Shown here: in pieces, positions 1-8,500 of the stretch | Numbering within the stretch: position 1 is the stretch's first letter | Layout of the letters: each line of letters begins with the position of its first letter | Assembly: GCF_042610495.1 (NCBI RefSeq) | Contig: NZ_JBHGAP010000001.1 | Location: 248,001 to 312,000 of the forward strand | DNA from: RU20A sp042610495 | Lineage (GTDB): Bacteria > Pseudomonadota > Alphaproteobacteria > Rhizobiales > Rhizobiaceae | DNA length: 64,000 bases | Direction of reading: 5' to 3' | Notes under the pieces: generated by a model | Told to the model about the DNA's origin: nothing | The model's database searches: none | Seen by the model: only the letters and a program-made list of their open reading frames with translations | Position numbers and translations under genes: made by a program

Positions 1-350
1 CGGCCGAGCGGGCCGCGCGGAACCATGCGCTCGACAGCCTTCTCGATGACGCGCTCCGGGAAGCGGCCTTCGATGATCTGGCGTGCGGTGCGCTCCTTGA
101 TGCCGCCCGGGTAACCGGTGTGCCAGTAGTACTTCTTGTCGGAGTACTTCTTGCCGGTCAGGACGCACTTTTCAGCGTTGATGACGATGACGTTGTCGCC
201 GTCGTCAACGTGGGGGGTGTAGGTCGGCTTGTGCTTGCCGCGCAGGTGGTTCGCGATGATCGTCGCGAGACGACCCACAACGAGGCCTTCGGCATCGATG
301 AGGATCCACTTCTTCTCCACCTCGGCGGGCTTCTGAACGAAGGTTGCCAT
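1..350 (-). CDS. rplM: 50S ribosomal protein L13, 5' part (truncated by window edge)
   Basis: Ribosomal protein L13 binds 23S rRNA early in assembly of the large subunit. About 116 N-terminal residues are visible. They include the family landmarks WILIDAEGLVVGRLA near residues 15-28, the loop with HVDDGDNVIVINAEK, and the segment KKYYWHTGYPGG before RTARQIIE. Usual length is about 150 residues, so the last ~40 codons lie beyond base 1. The start is ATG at 348-350. A strong promoter lies about 125 bases upstream on the same strand. rpsI, the usual partner downstream, would be outside the window. Identity is certain. Confidence 0.97.
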   Translation of the reverse strand, partial: MATFVQKPAEVEKKWILIDAEGLVVGRLATIIANHLRGKHKPTYTPHVDDGDNVIVINAEKCVLTGKKYSDKKYYWHTGYPGGIKERTARQIIEGRFPERVIEKAVERMVPRGPLG

Positions 351-474
351 TGTCTTTTCTTTCCTTGGACCCCGGCGCCCGAGAGGGGCGGGGGCGTTTC
401 TTGTTGCTTGGTTTCAGCAGGCCCGTGGGACGCCGAAAAACAATCGCAGGCACGAGGGCCTGCAATCCGGGCGG

Positions 475-503
475 TCTATACGCGAGACCTTGGAAAGCGT
501 CAA
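475..503 (-). promoter_or_regulatory. sigma-70 type promoter of rplM
   Basis: On the minus strand TTGACG (498-503) and TATAGA (475-480) are separated by exactly 17 bases, close to the housekeeping consensus. Transcription would start near 468, giving a leader of about 118 bases. The leader opens with a hairpin (GCAGGC 458-463 read on minus, GCCTGC 446-451) followed by a T-rich run. The promoter separates rplM from the thioesterase gene lying upstream on the same strand. Confidence 0.75.
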
Positions 504-579
504 GATGACGGTTTCTTGCAATCTGGAAAATTGAATAGCAAAAACAATGCTTTGCTTGTGTGGTCTTTCAATACCACAC

Positions 580-1011
580 TTATCTCGGCGGAATCGAGAA
601 GGTTGCGGTGGCCTGCGCGACGATTTCGCCGCCACCGGCCGGGCGAATCCGCGTTTCCACCACGGCCAGCCGCTTGCCGAGCTTCAGGATCTCGCCTTCG
701 CATTCAAGTGGCCCCGGCGGCGGGCGCAGCAGGAAATTGATGGAAAGGTTGGTGGTGACCGCAAGCGCCACCGGGCCGATATGGGCAAGGATCGTCACGT
801 AGGAGGTGACGTCGGCAAGCGCGAAGAGGGTGGGGCCGGAGACCGTCCCGCCGGGGCGCAGGTGCCGCTCGATCGGATCGAGCCGCATCACGGCCACGCC
901 GGGTCCGACATGGCTGACGAGGAAGAGCCGGCCATCGGCGTGGAGCTGCGGAAAATCCCGGTCGAGGAAACCGTTGAGATCGTCCACCGTCATGATCGGC
1001 GTCAAAGCCAT
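580..1011 (-). CDS. PaaI family thioesterase (hotdog fold)
   Basis: A 143-residue protein with the single hotdog domain of PaaI-type acyl-CoA thioesterases. The segment HLRPGGTVSGPTLFALADV (about residues 50-68) carries the characteristic GPxLFALAD helix, and AVTTNLSINFLLRPPPG follows as the central strand. Members hydrolyse acyl- or aryl-CoA thioesters; the substrate cannot be told here. The start at 1011 has a GGAG 8 bases upstream; an upstream extension to 1068 looks non-coding. It lies upstream of rplM on the same strand, but rplM has its own promoter. It is divergent from the enoyl-CoA hydratase-like gene, which may share a role in acyl-CoA metabolism (inference). Confidence 0.85.
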   Translation of the reverse strand: MALTPIMTVDDLNGFLDRDFPQLHADGRLFLVSHVGPGVAVMRLDPIERHLRPGGTVSGPTLFALADVTSYVTILAHIGPVALAVTTNLSINFLLRPPPGPLECEGEILKLGKRLAVVETRIRPAGGGEIVAQATATFSIPPR

Positions 1012-1106
1012 GCGTACTCTCCATCCCCTTGGCTGGACAGGAGTAGGCAGGCCACGCCCCGCCCGCAACCCCTACGGAGGTCTGAAGATGCCCGTGTGCT
1101 TGCGTC

Positions 1107-1135
1107 TTGAACCCGGCGCGCCGGGCGCGTAGCAC
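1107..1135 (+). promoter_or_regulatory. possible promoter of the enoyl-CoA hydratase-like gene
   Basis: TTGAAC (1107-1112) and TAGCAC (1130-1135) are 17 bases apart in the divergent intergenic region. The spacer contains the GC-rich palindrome CCGGCGCGCCGG. The -10 match is modest, so this is a candidate only. Confidence 0.3.
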
Positions 1136-1165
1136 AGGGCCAATGCCGAACCGGAGGAGAAGATC

Positions 1166-1987
1166 ATGGCCGATGTCGTTTCGCTGCGTCCCGGTGAGCC
1201 CGGCGGTATCCTGCTGCGCGAGGAGGTCGCCCCCGGCATCCTGCGCCTGACGCTGCACAACCCGCCCGCCAACGCGCTCTCCATTGCCCTTCTGACGGCG
1301 CTGCATGCCGCGTTTGATGCCGTCGCGGCAAGCAAGACCCTGCGCGTCGTCGTGCTCGCTGCGCACGGCCCGCTCTTCTCCGCCGGCCATGACCTCAAGG
1401 AACTGACGGCGCGGCGCGCCGATGACGATGGCGGTCGCGCCTTCTTCGCCGAGACCATGCAGCTTTGCGCCGATCTGATGCTGAAGATCGCCGCCCTGCC
1501 GCAGCCTGTCATTGCCGAGATCGACGGTCTGGCGACCGCCGCCGGTTGCCAACTGGTGGCGAGCTGCGACCTCGCCATCTGCACCGACAGTTCCACCTTC
1601 TGCACGCCGGGCGTCAATATCGGCCTCTTCTGCGCGACGCCGGCCGTTGCCGTCACCCGCGCCGCGCATCGCAAGCAGGCGATGGAAATGCTGTTGACCG
1701 GCGAGACCATCGATGCCTCCACCGCCAAGGATTTCGGCCTCGTCAACCGCATCGTGCCGAAACAGTATCTGCGCCAGGTGGTCGACAAATACGCCGCCGT
1801 CATCGCATCGAAATCGCCCGAGGCGCTGAGAATCGGCAAGGCCGCCGTCAACCGGCAGGCGGGCCTCGCCGTCGAGGAGGCCTACCGCGTGGCTGTCGAG
1901 ACCATGGCCGACAACATGCTGCAAGCCGACGCAAAGGAGGGCATCGGCGCCTTCCTCGAAAAGCGCATGCCGGTCTGGCCCTCCTGA
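1166..1987 (+). CDS. enoyl-CoA hydratase/isomerase (crotonase) family protein
   Basis: A 273-residue crotonase-fold protein. The two oxyanion-hole segments are visible: SAGHDLKEL (about residues 72-80) and GLATAAGCQLVASCDLAI (about 120-137). The positions that carry the two catalytic glutamates in classical enoyl-CoA hydratase read CTPGVNIGLF and CATPAV instead. Hydration of 2-enoyl-CoA is therefore not assured, and an ECHDC3-like role or another crotonase reaction is possible. A GGAGGAG ribosome-binding site precedes ATG at 1166. The gene converges on the EamA gene with only 6 bases between stop codons. Confidence 0.88.
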   Translation: MADVVSLRPGEPGGILLREEVAPGILRLTLHNPPANALSIALLTALHAAFDAVAASKTLRVVVLAAHGPLFSAGHDLKELTARRADDDGGRAFFAETMQLCADLMLKIAALPQPVIAEIDGLATAAGCQLVASCDLAICTDSSTFCTPGVNIGLFCATPAVAVTRAAHRKQAMEMLLTGETIDASTAKDFGLVNRIVPKQYLRQVVDKYAAVIASKSPEALRIGKAAVNRQAGLAVEEAYRVAVETMADNMLQADAKEGIGAFLEKRMPVWPS

Positions 1988-1993
1988 GGTCCT

Positions 1994-2830
1994 TTACCCC
2001 AGCTTGAGCACCAGCGCGCCTGCGGCAATCAGGCCGGCGGCGGCGAAGCGCCAGGGGCTGGCGCGCTCCTTCAGGAAGACCACCGAGATCACGATCGCAA
2101 AGAGGATCGACGTCTCGCGCAGTGCCGCGACGGTGGCGACCGGCGCTTTCGTCATGGCGTAGAGCGCCAGCCCGTAGGAGGCGATCGAACCGAAGCCGCC
2201 GATCAGGCCGCGTTTCCAGTGGCCGCGCACATGGGCGAGGACGATGCTTCGGCCGCGTCGCGCCACCGCATAGGTGAAGAGCAGCACCGGCGGCAGCAGC
2301 GCCATCCACAGCGTGTAGGAAATCGCGTTTCCGGACAGCCGCGCACCGACGCCGTCCACGAATGTGTAGCTCGCGATCACAACGGCATTGGCGAGCGCCA
2401 GAAGGATGGCGCGCCCGCCGCCCTTGCGCGCCTCGAAGGCAAGCGTGAGCACGCCGGCGCAGATGGTCGCGATGCCGATGGCCGCGCCGGACGTCAGGTG
2501 CTCGCCGAGCACGGTGCTGCTGGTGGCCGCCACCAGAAGCGGTGCAGAACCGCGCATGACGGGATAGACGAGCCCGATATCGCCCGCCTTGTAGCTCGCG
2601 CCCACCAGCTGGAAATAGAAGAACTGCAGGAAGGCGGAGGCGATGAGAAAGGGCAGGGCAGCCGGCGCCGGCAGTGGCACGAAGGGCAGGAAGGCAAGCC
2701 CGATCGCCCCCGCGCCGAGCGCCACCATGGCCGAATCGAGCTGCTTGTCGGAGCCGGACTTGACCAGTGCATTCCACACCGCATGCAGAGCCGCACCGAG
2801 AAGCACCAGCGCAATCACATCATAGGACAC
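1994..2830 (-). CDS. EamA/DMT family membrane transporter
   Basis: A 278-residue integral membrane protein with about ten hydrophobic helices arranged as two EamA repeats. The first repeat opens VIALVLLGAALHAVWNALVK; the second contains SNTLWMALLPP-like and SVVFLKERASPW segments. The ERxSPWRFAAAGLI motif near the C-terminus is typical of drug/metabolite exporters. Substrate unknown; exporters of amino acids or metabolites are common in the family. A GTG start at 2830 was chosen because the conserved first helix begins 4 residues later; GGAG lies 11 bases upstream. Longer in-frame starts would add an uncharged non-homologous tail. Confidence 0.85.
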   Translation of the reverse strand: MSYDVIALVLLGAALHAVWNALVKSGSDKQLDSAMVALGAGAIGLAFLPFVPLPAPAALPFLIASAFLQFFYFQLVGASYKAGDIGLVYPVMRGSAPLLVAATSSTVLGEHLTSGAAIGIATICAGVLTLAFEARKGGGRAILLALANAVVIASYTFVDGVGARLSGNAISYTLWMALLPPVLLFTYAVARRGRSIVLAHVRGHWKRGLIGGFGSIASYGLALYAMTKAPVATVAALRETSILFAIVISVVFLKERASPWRFAAAGLIAAGALVLKLG

Positions 2831-3071
2831 GGGACAGGTTTCTCCGGGCAGGCAATTGGCCGGCACTCTTTGCCGGTTGGTTTCAATTTGCAAGCCGCCG
2901 TTGTTTTCCACCTGGTCAAAACAACAGGGTAAGTCTGCATTCTGGCGACCATTCTTGAGCCGCCGCGCCAATTCAGGCTGCCGCGGCCGCGCCAATACTT
3001 GACTTCACCGGCTTGTCGTCCCAGATCGGCACAAAACAAACAGCCGACGAAACGGCAGGGGGAACAGACGC

Positions 3072-3500
3072 GTGCCGCATCAGAGCTATTGTGATACGTT
3101 TTTGACAGATGTCCTCAAAAGGACACGCGTGGTCGCCCTTCTCGGCGCGTCGCCCAATCCGGAGCGGCCAAGCAATCGCGTCATGGCCTTTCTGCTGCGC
3201 AAGGGATACCGGGTCCATCCCGTCAATCCCGGTCAGGCGGGCAAGCAAATCCATGGCCAGCGCGTCTATGCAAGCCTCGCCGACATTCCCGAGCCGATCG
3301 ACATGATCGACGTCTTCCGCGCGCCGGAAGCGCTGTCCGGCATCGTGGAAGAGGCCTTGGCGCTCTCGCCGCGGCCCGCCTATATCTGGGGCCAGCTCGG
3401 CGTCAGTGATCCTGCCGCGGCCGACAAGGCGGAGGCGGCAGGCATGCGGGTTGTGATGGATCGCTGCCCGGCGATCGAGTATCCGCGCCTGATCGGCTGA
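3072..3500 (+). CDS. CoA-binding domain protein (YccU/CoA_binding_2)
   Basis: A 142-residue Rossmann-like protein of the CoA_binding_2 family. The glycine-rich first turn is VVALLGASPNPERPSNRV (about residues 20-37), followed by GYRVHPVNPG, DMIDVFRAPEA and the C-terminal VMDRCPAIEYPRL, all hallmarks of the family. Members bind CoA or a nucleotide; the cellular role is unproven. A GTG start at 3072 is preceded by GGGGGAAC. It stands alone, between the divergent EamA gene and metY. Confidence 0.85.
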   Translation: MPHQSYCDTFLTDVLKRTRVVALLGASPNPERPSNRVMAFLLRKGYRVHPVNPGQAGKQIHGQRVYASLADIPEPIDMIDVFRAPEALSGIVEEALALSPRPAYIWGQLGVSDPAAADKAEAAGMRVVMDRCPAIEYPRLIG

Positions 3501-3655
3501 CATCCGACATCCCCGACAGACCGCCGTGACGGGATGAAAATCTCCGTAACGCGCCCTCCCGCGCACATTTCATCCTTTGACCGCGCCGGTTCCGCTTGGA
3601 ATAGTGCCGTCAACTGGCTGATAGCGCCACTGCATCCAAAGGGAGGACAAAGACC

Positions 3656-4936
3656 ATGACGAACACCCCGGGCTTCGACACGCTCGCCATCCATGCCGGC
3701 GCCCAGCCGGACCCGACGACGGGCGCGCGCGCCACGCCGATCTACCAGACGACGAGCTTCGTCTTCAACGACGCCGACCACGCCGCAGCCCTCTTCGGCC
3801 TCCAGCAGTTCGGCAACATCTACACCCGCATCATGAACCCGACGCAGGCCGTGCTCGAAGAGCGCATCGCAGCCCTCGAAGGCGGCACGACGGCGCTGGC
3901 GGTGGCCTCCGGCCATGCCGCCCAGTTCCTCGTCTTCCACACGCTTCTGTCCTCGGGCGACAATTTCGTCGCGGCGCGCCGGCTCTACGGCGGCTCGATC
4001 AACCAGTTCGGCAATGCCTTCAAGTCCTTCGACTGGCAGGTGCGCTGGGCCGATGCTGGCGACCCGGAGAGCATCGCGGCTCAGATCGATGACCGCACCA
4101 AGGCCGTCTTCGTGGAAAGCCTTGCCAACCCCGGCGGCACCTTCGTGGATATCGCGGCCATTGCCGAGGTCGCCCACCGCCACGGCCTGCCGCTCATCGT
4201 CGACAACACCATGGCGACACCCTATCTCGTGCGCCCGATCGAGCACGGCGCCGACATCGTCGTGCACTCGCTGACCAAGTTCATCGGCGGCCACGGCAAT
4301 TCCATCGGCGGCATCATCGTCGATGGCGGCACCTTCGACTGGTCGGCGTCGGGCAAGTACCCGATCCTGTCCGAGCCGCGCCCGGAATATGCCGGCGTCG
4401 TCCTGCACCAGACCTTCGGCAACATCGCCTTCGGGATTGCGGCGCGCGTCATCGGCCTGCGCGACTTCGGCCCCGCCATTTCGCCCTTCAACGCGTTCCT
4501 GATCCAGACCGGCGTCGAAACCCTGCCGCTGCGCATGCAGCGCCACAGCGACAATGCGCTGGCCGTGGCCGAATGGCTGTCGAAGCACGACAAGGTCTCC
4601 TGGGTCAGCTATGCCGGTCTTGCCGGCGACCCGAACCACGCGCTGCAGCAGAGCTATTCGCCGAAGGGCGCCGGTGCCGTCTTCACCTTCGGCCTCAAGG
4701 GCGGCTACGAGGCCGGCAAGGCCTTCGTGGGCGGGCTGAAGCTCTTCTCGCACCTCGCCAATATCGGCGATACCCGCTCGCTGGTCATCCACCCCGCCTC
4801 CACCACCCATCGCCAGCTTTCCGAAGAACAGCAGGTGGCCGCAGGCGCCGGCCCGGATGTGGTGCGCCTGTCGATCGGCATCGAGGACGTCAAGGACATC
4901 ATCGCCGACCTCGACCAGTCGCTGGCCGCGCTGTAA
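3656..4936 (+). CDS. metY: O-acetylhomoserine sulfhydrylase (aminocarboxypropyltransferase)
   Basis: A 426-residue PLP enzyme of the Cys/Met metabolism family. It converts O-acetylhomoserine and sulfide to homocysteine in methionine synthesis. The N-terminus contains TPIYQTTSFVF and the substrate loop GNIYTRIMNPT. The PLP-binding aspartate lies in VDNTMATPY (D183), and the Schiff-base lysine is K208 in VHSLTKFIGGHGNS. The asparagine-rich SIGG following the lysine and full length favour MetY over cystathionine enzymes. AAAGGGAGG precedes the ATG at a normal distance. A perfect terminator follows at 4976. The 155-base upstream region shows no convincing SAM-II riboswitch. Confidence 0.95.
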   Translation: MTNTPGFDTLAIHAGAQPDPTTGARATPIYQTTSFVFNDADHAAALFGLQQFGNIYTRIMNPTQAVLEERIAALEGGTTALAVASGHAAQFLVFHTLLSSGDNFVAARRLYGGSINQFGNAFKSFDWQVRWADAGDPESIAAQIDDRTKAVFVESLANPGGTFVDIAAIAEVAHRHGLPLIVDNTMATPYLVRPIEHGADIVVHSLTKFIGGHGNSIGGIIVDGGTFDWSASGKYPILSEPRPEYAGVVLHQTFGNIAFGIAARVIGLRDFGPAISPFNAFLIQTGVETLPLRMQRHSDNALAVAEWLSKHDKVSWVSYAGLAGDPNHALQQSYSPKGAGAVFTFGLKGGYEAGKAFVGGLKLFSHLANIGDTRSLVIHPASTTHRQLSEEQQVAAGAGPDVVRLSIGIEDVKDIIADLDQSLAAL

Positions 4937-4975
4937 CGCCTCGCGAGGGTGGCTTTCCCCGGCGGGGAATGGCAG

Positions 4976-5013
4976 AAAGGCGGGCGCATTGACCGCGCCC
5001 GCCTTTCGATTTT
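4976..5013 (+). terminator. intrinsic terminator after metY
   Basis: A perfect 12-bp inverted repeat: AAAGGCGGGCGC (4976-4987) and GCGCCCGCCTTT (4995-5006), loop ATTGACC, then a T-rich tail ending about 5013. It lies between metY and the cupin gene, so the cupin gene probably has its own promoter or depends on read-through. Confidence 0.85.
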
Positions 5014-5025
5014 CCGGAGCTTCCC

Positions 5026-5364
5026 ATGTCCGTCCTGACCTTCGACGTTTCCGCCATCCAGCCGGAGGAGGGCGCACCCGCCGCCGAACGGCTGATCGCG
5101 GGCGATCCGCGCTTCACCACCTGGAACATCGAGGAAGCCGACGGCCTCTATGCCGGCATCTGGCAGGCGACGCCCGGCAAGTGGCGGATCGTCTATGACG
5201 AGTGGGAGTATTTCCACATCCTCGAGGGCTATTCGATCGTGACCGAAGACGGTGGCGACCCGATCCATCTGCGCGCCGGCGATCGGCTCATCCTCAGGCC
5301 CGGCTTCAAGGGAACGTGGGAAGTCGTTGAAACGACTCGCAAGGATTACGTGATCCGCCTGTAA
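5026..5364 (+). CDS. small cupin-domain protein
   Basis: A 112-residue single-domain cupin of the (S)-ureidoglycine aminohydrolase-like type (Cupin_3/DUF861). The core runs GIWQATPGKWRIVYDEWEYFHILEG (about residues 44-68) and DPIHLRAGDRLILRPGFKGTWEV (about 77-99). The GxW/PGxW and GDxxxxxPGxxGTWEV signatures are typical. Classical metal-binding histidines are reduced to one in the first motif, so catalysis is uncertain. The start codon overlaps the end of the metY terminator region by only a dozen bases, and the ribosome-binding site is GGAGC before ATG. Confidence 0.8.
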   Translation: MSVLTFDVSAIQPEEGAPAAERLIAGDPRFTTWNIEEADGLYAGIWQATPGKWRIVYDEWEYFHILEGYSIVTEDGGDPIHLRAGDRLILRPGFKGTWEVVETTRKDYVIRL

Positions 5365-5389
5365 AGGCGACCACGCCCCAACCTCTGCC

Positions 5390-6040
5390 TCAGCCCTTCG
5401 CGGCCTCTGCCGCATGCCGCGCCGCCATCGCATCATCCTCGGCCGAAACCCTCTGGAAGGCGGGACGGCTGGTGATGCGGCTGGCGTAGTCGCGGAAGAC
5501 GGGCTCGTCCGGCACCAGCCCGAACTGCAGCGTCCAGGCAAAGGCGACGCCCCAGAGAATGTCCGCTGCCGTCATCGTCTCGCCCGTCAGGAACGGTGCT
5601 TTCGAGAGCTGCGCGCGCAGCACATCCAGCATGGAGTGATAATCCGCGTAAGGCGTCTCGTTCTTCGTAGCCGGCTCGCGCTTCAGCGAGCGGTCGATCA
5701 GCGCCGGTTCGAAGCAGGCATTGTAGAAGACCAGAAATCGCACATAGGTTCCACGCTCCGGCGCCGTCAGTGCCGGCGTAAGACCCGCCTCGGGAAAGAG
5801 GTCGGCGAGATACAGGGTGATCGCCGCCTGTTCGGTCACGAGTGTGCCGTTGACGCTGATGGCCGGCACCTTGCCCAGCGGGTTGATGGCGAGATAGGCG
5901 GGCTGGCGGTTCTCGCCCTTCTTCATGTTCATCACGTGAAGCTCGTAGGGCGCGCCCAGTTCCTCCAGGAGAACGCGCGTGCCGGTGGCGCGGGTGTGTG
6001 GCATGTAGTGCAGGGTGACGGTCGGCCGGTTCTCTTTCAT
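5390..6040 (-). CDS. glutathione S-transferase family protein
   Basis: A 216-residue GST with an N-terminal thioredoxin-like domain (VTLHYMPHTRATGTRVLLEEL, residues about 8-28; NPLGKVPAISVNGTLVTEQAAITLYL, about 53-78) and an all-helical C-terminal domain ending in TAADILWGVAFAW. The cis-proline KVPA and the ES/EQ glutathione contact (here EQAAI) are present. The substrate is unknown. The start at 6040 has an AGGAGATCC site upstream. It is transcribed divergently from the WYL-type regulator 107 bases away, which may regulate it (inference). Confidence 0.88.
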   Translation of the reverse strand: MKENRPTVTLHYMPHTRATGTRVLLEELGAPYELHVMNMKKGENRQPAYLAINPLGKVPAISVNGTLVTEQAAITLYLADLFPEAGLTPALTAPERGTYVRFLVFYNACFEPALIDRSLKREPATKNETPYADYHSMLDVLRAQLSKAPFLTGETMTAADILWGVAFAWTLQFGLVPDEPVFRDYASRITSRPAFQRVSAEDDAMAARHAAEAAKG

Positions 6041-6147
6041 CGCAGGGATCTCCTGTTTGCGCTGGCGATGACGGCACTATTGCTCCCCATACCTGTCATC
6101 TTGTGTCAGGTTGCAAATGAGCCTGAACGTTTTCAGTTGGACCGCCC

Positions 6148-7119
6148 ATGCGCGCCACCCGCCTCATCAATATCCTGACGACGCTGCAGGCCCGCGGCCT
6201 GGTGACGGCGGAGATGCTGGCGGCGGAAAATGCCGTCTCGGTGCGCACCATCTACCGCGACATCGATGCGCTTTCGCTCGCCGGCGTGCCCGTCTATGCC
6301 GAACGCGGCTCTGAGGGGGGATACCGCCTGTTGGACGGCTACCGCGTGCGGCTGAACGGTTTTTCGCCGGAGGAGGCGCAGGCGGTCTTCCTGACAGGTC
6401 TGCAAGGCCCTGCCGCCGATCTCGGCCTCGGCGCGATCTTTGCGAGTGCCGAAAAGAAGCTGGCCGCCGCCCTGCCGGAGCACATGCGCGCCTCGGCGGC
6501 CTTGCTCCGGGAACGTTTCCACCTCGACGCACCCGGCTGGTACACCGACGCCGACCGGCCCGAGCATCTTCAGCCGGTTGTCGAAGCGGTGATGGCGGGA
6601 CGGCGCATCGCCATGCGCTACCGCAGCTGGACGGCGGAGAAGCGCCGCGAGGTGAACCCGCTCGGCGTCGTCATCAAGGGCGGCCAATGGTATCTCGCCG
6701 GCGCGGTGGACGCGCAGGTCCGCACCTACCGCATCGCCCGCATTCTGGACCTCGACATTCTGGAAGAGCGCTTCGAGCGCCCGGCGGATTTTGATCTCGC
6801 CGCATTCTGGCGCGGCACCGTGGAGCGGATGGAGCGCGACACCCACCCGCTCACCGTGCGCCTGCGCGTCAGCGAGATGGGCCTCGCCTTCCTGAAGCAT
6901 TTCGCCCAGCCTTATGCCGTCAGCAGGATGGTGGAGGAGAGCGGGCCGGACGCCAATGGCTGGCGCACCGTCACAATGCCCTCCGAATCCCTCTTTTCCT
7001 CGGCGTCCTTCTTCCTGCGTCTCGGCCCGGAAGCCGAGGTGCTGGACCCACCGGAACTGCGGGCGAAGATGATCGACTGGATTGCACGGACCGCGACTTT
7101 GTACGACCCCGAACGCTGA
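6148..7119 (+). CDS. YafY-type transcriptional regulator (HTH + WYL)
   Basis: A 323-residue regulator. The first ~60 residues form a winged helix-turn-helix (RLINILTTLQARGLVTAEMLA ... SVRTIYRDIDALSLAGVPVYAERG) of the HTH_11/DeoR kind. A WYL ligand-sensing domain follows at about 140-220 (AMRYRSWTAEKRREVNPLGVV; GQWYLAGAVDAQVRTYRIARI). A WCX-type C-terminal domain ends at YDPER. Such proteins bind small molecules or nucleic acids and often control the adjacent divergent gene, here the GST. It converges on the P450 gene with a 10-base gap. Confidence 0.9.
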   Translation: MRATRLINILTTLQARGLVTAEMLAAENAVSVRTIYRDIDALSLAGVPVYAERGSEGGYRLLDGYRVRLNGFSPEEAQAVFLTGLQGPAADLGLGAIFASAEKKLAAALPEHMRASAALLRERFHLDAPGWYTDADRPEHLQPVVEAVMAGRRIAMRYRSWTAEKRREVNPLGVVIKGGQWYLAGAVDAQVRTYRIARILDLDILEERFERPADFDLAAFWRGTVERMERDTHPLTVRLRVSEMGLAFLKHFAQPYAVSRMVEESGPDANGWRTVTMPSESLFSSASFFLRLGPEAEVLDPPELRAKMIDWIARTATLYDPER

Positions 7120-7129
7120 GCGGCGGCGC

Positions 7130-8374
7130 CTACCAGACCAGATCCACCCGCTCCATGCCGTGGAAGTGAAAACTGTCACGAACCTCCGGAGTCTTGGCCA
7201 GCTTCAGGCCCGGCAGGCGTTCGAAGAGGATCGGCAGGGCGATGTTGAGTTCGAGGCGGGCAAGCGGCGCGCCGATGCAGAAATGCAGGCCGGCGCCGAA
7301 GGAGAGGTGCGGGGCCTCGTCGCGGTCTGGGCGGAAGGTCGCAGCATCGGTGAACTTCGCCGGATCGACATTGGCGGCCGCAAGCATGAGGCCGATCTGC
7401 TCGCCCTTCTTCAGCACGATACCGTCGCCGAGATCGATGTCGGAAAGCGCGAAGCGATCGAAATTGTGCAGCGGCGCGGCAAAGCGCATGCATTCCTCGA
7501 CCGAAAGCGCCGTCGCGCGGGGATCGGCAAACAGCGCCTTCGGGTCCACATCATGCGAGAGGATCGTGTTCACGGCATTGCCTATCTGGTGGACGGTCGC
7601 CTCATGGCCGGCATTCAGCAACAGCACGGCGGTCGATACCAGCTCGTCGTCGGAGAGCTTTTCGCCATCCTTCTCGGTCGTCACCATATGCGTCATCAGG
7701 TCGTCGGCCGGCTTCACGCGCTTTTCGGCGATGACGGTCTTGAGGTAGGCGGCAAACTCCGCCGCGGCACGGTTGGCGGCGATCTCGTGCTCGTAGGGCG
7801 GATTGAACACATACATGCGCACCATGGCATGCGACCATTCCAGCAGCTTGTCGCCCATCTCGACGGGAATGCCGAGCATGCGCGCGATGATGGTGACGGG
7901 AATGACCTCGGCATAGGCCTTCAGGAGCTCGGCCTTGCCGTCGGCCTCGAAACCGTCGATCAGCGTGTGACAGAGCGTGGCGATGCCCGGCCGCAGCTGC
8001 TCGATCTGGCGGGAGACGAAGGCGCGGTTGACGAGCGTGCGCAGCCGCGTATGGGCCGGCGGCTCCAGCCCCAGCAGCGAATGGGCCTCCACCGCGTCGA
8101 AATCGGCAAGATGCGGTTTCGGCTCGGCCATGCCGAGTTCCTCGCGCGTTGCGACATGCAGGATCTGCCGGCCGAAGCGACGGTCGCGCAAAAGACCGTT
8201 CACCGCGTCATAGCCGATGACATACCATTGCCCGAGCTCTTCCCAGTAGAATGCAGGGCCGTGCCGGTGCAGCTCCGCGTAGACCGCGAAGGGATCGCGG
8301 TAGAAGGTCGGGTCGTGGATGTCGAGCCGGGCGCGGCGGGTGGCGGGATCGTAGGCGAAGCTCTTGGCGGGCAT
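7130..8374 (-). CDS. cytochrome P450
   Basis: A 414-residue soluble bacterial P450. Key elements are visible: the I-helix LLNAGHEATVHQIGN (A/G-x-E-A-T oxygen-activation motif), the K-helix ExxR in VEECMRF, and the heme-binding loop FGAGLHFCIGAPLARLE with axial Cys366. Length and the missing membrane anchor fit the class served by ferredoxin/ferredoxin reductase, neither of which is nearby. Substrate unknown; it inserts one oxygen atom into an organic compound. The start ATG at 8374 was chosen because the family N-terminus (DPTFYRDPFAVYAELHRHGPAF) begins shortly after. Confidence 0.95.
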   Translation of the reverse strand: MPAKSFAYDPATRRARLDIHDPTFYRDPFAVYAELHRHGPAFYWEELGQWYVIGYDAVNGLLRDRRFGRQILHVATREELGMAEPKPHLADFDAVEAHSLLGLEPPAHTRLRTLVNRAFVSRQIEQLRPGIATLCHTLIDGFEADGKAELLKAYAEVIPVTIIARMLGIPVEMGDKLLEWSHAMVRMYVFNPPYEHEIAANRAAAEFAAYLKTVIAEKRVKPADDLMTHMVTTEKDGEKLSDDELVSTAVLLLNAGHEATVHQIGNAVNTILSHDVDPKALFADPRATALSVEECMRFAAPLHNFDRFALSDIDLGDGIVLKKGEQIGLMLAAANVDPAKFTDAATFRPDRDEAPHLSFGAGLHFCIGAPLARLELNIALPILFERLPGLKLAKTPEVRDSFHFHGMERVDLVW

Positions 8375-8500
8375 GTCGGACTCTGGCGTGTTCAAAATGA
8401 GGGCGCCGACGCGACAGATGGGGTCGAATCCATTGCCCTGCCTCGACGCGAAACCATATCTGTTCCGAACCGGCATTCGACGCAAGCAGCGAGACACGGC

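Noticed and set aside
704..1924. Long open frame on the minus strand opposite the crotonase gene
   Set aside because: It lies mostly antisense to the well-supported crotonase and in another frame of the thioesterase. Its translation is Gly/Arg/His-rich without any domain, as expected of a GC-rich shadow frame.
3501..3655. SAM-responsive riboswitch (SAM-II or SAM/SAH) upstream of metY
   Set aside because: Methionine-pathway genes in this group often have one, but the conserved SAM-II pseudoknot sequences (CUUGCA... and GCUAAA blocks) were not found. Only an AAAGGGAGG ribosome-binding site is evident.
7082..8500. Upstream extension of the EEP-family gene
   Set aside because: The frame stays open because it runs antisense to the P450 gene. 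Homology to the EEP fold begins only after 8501.
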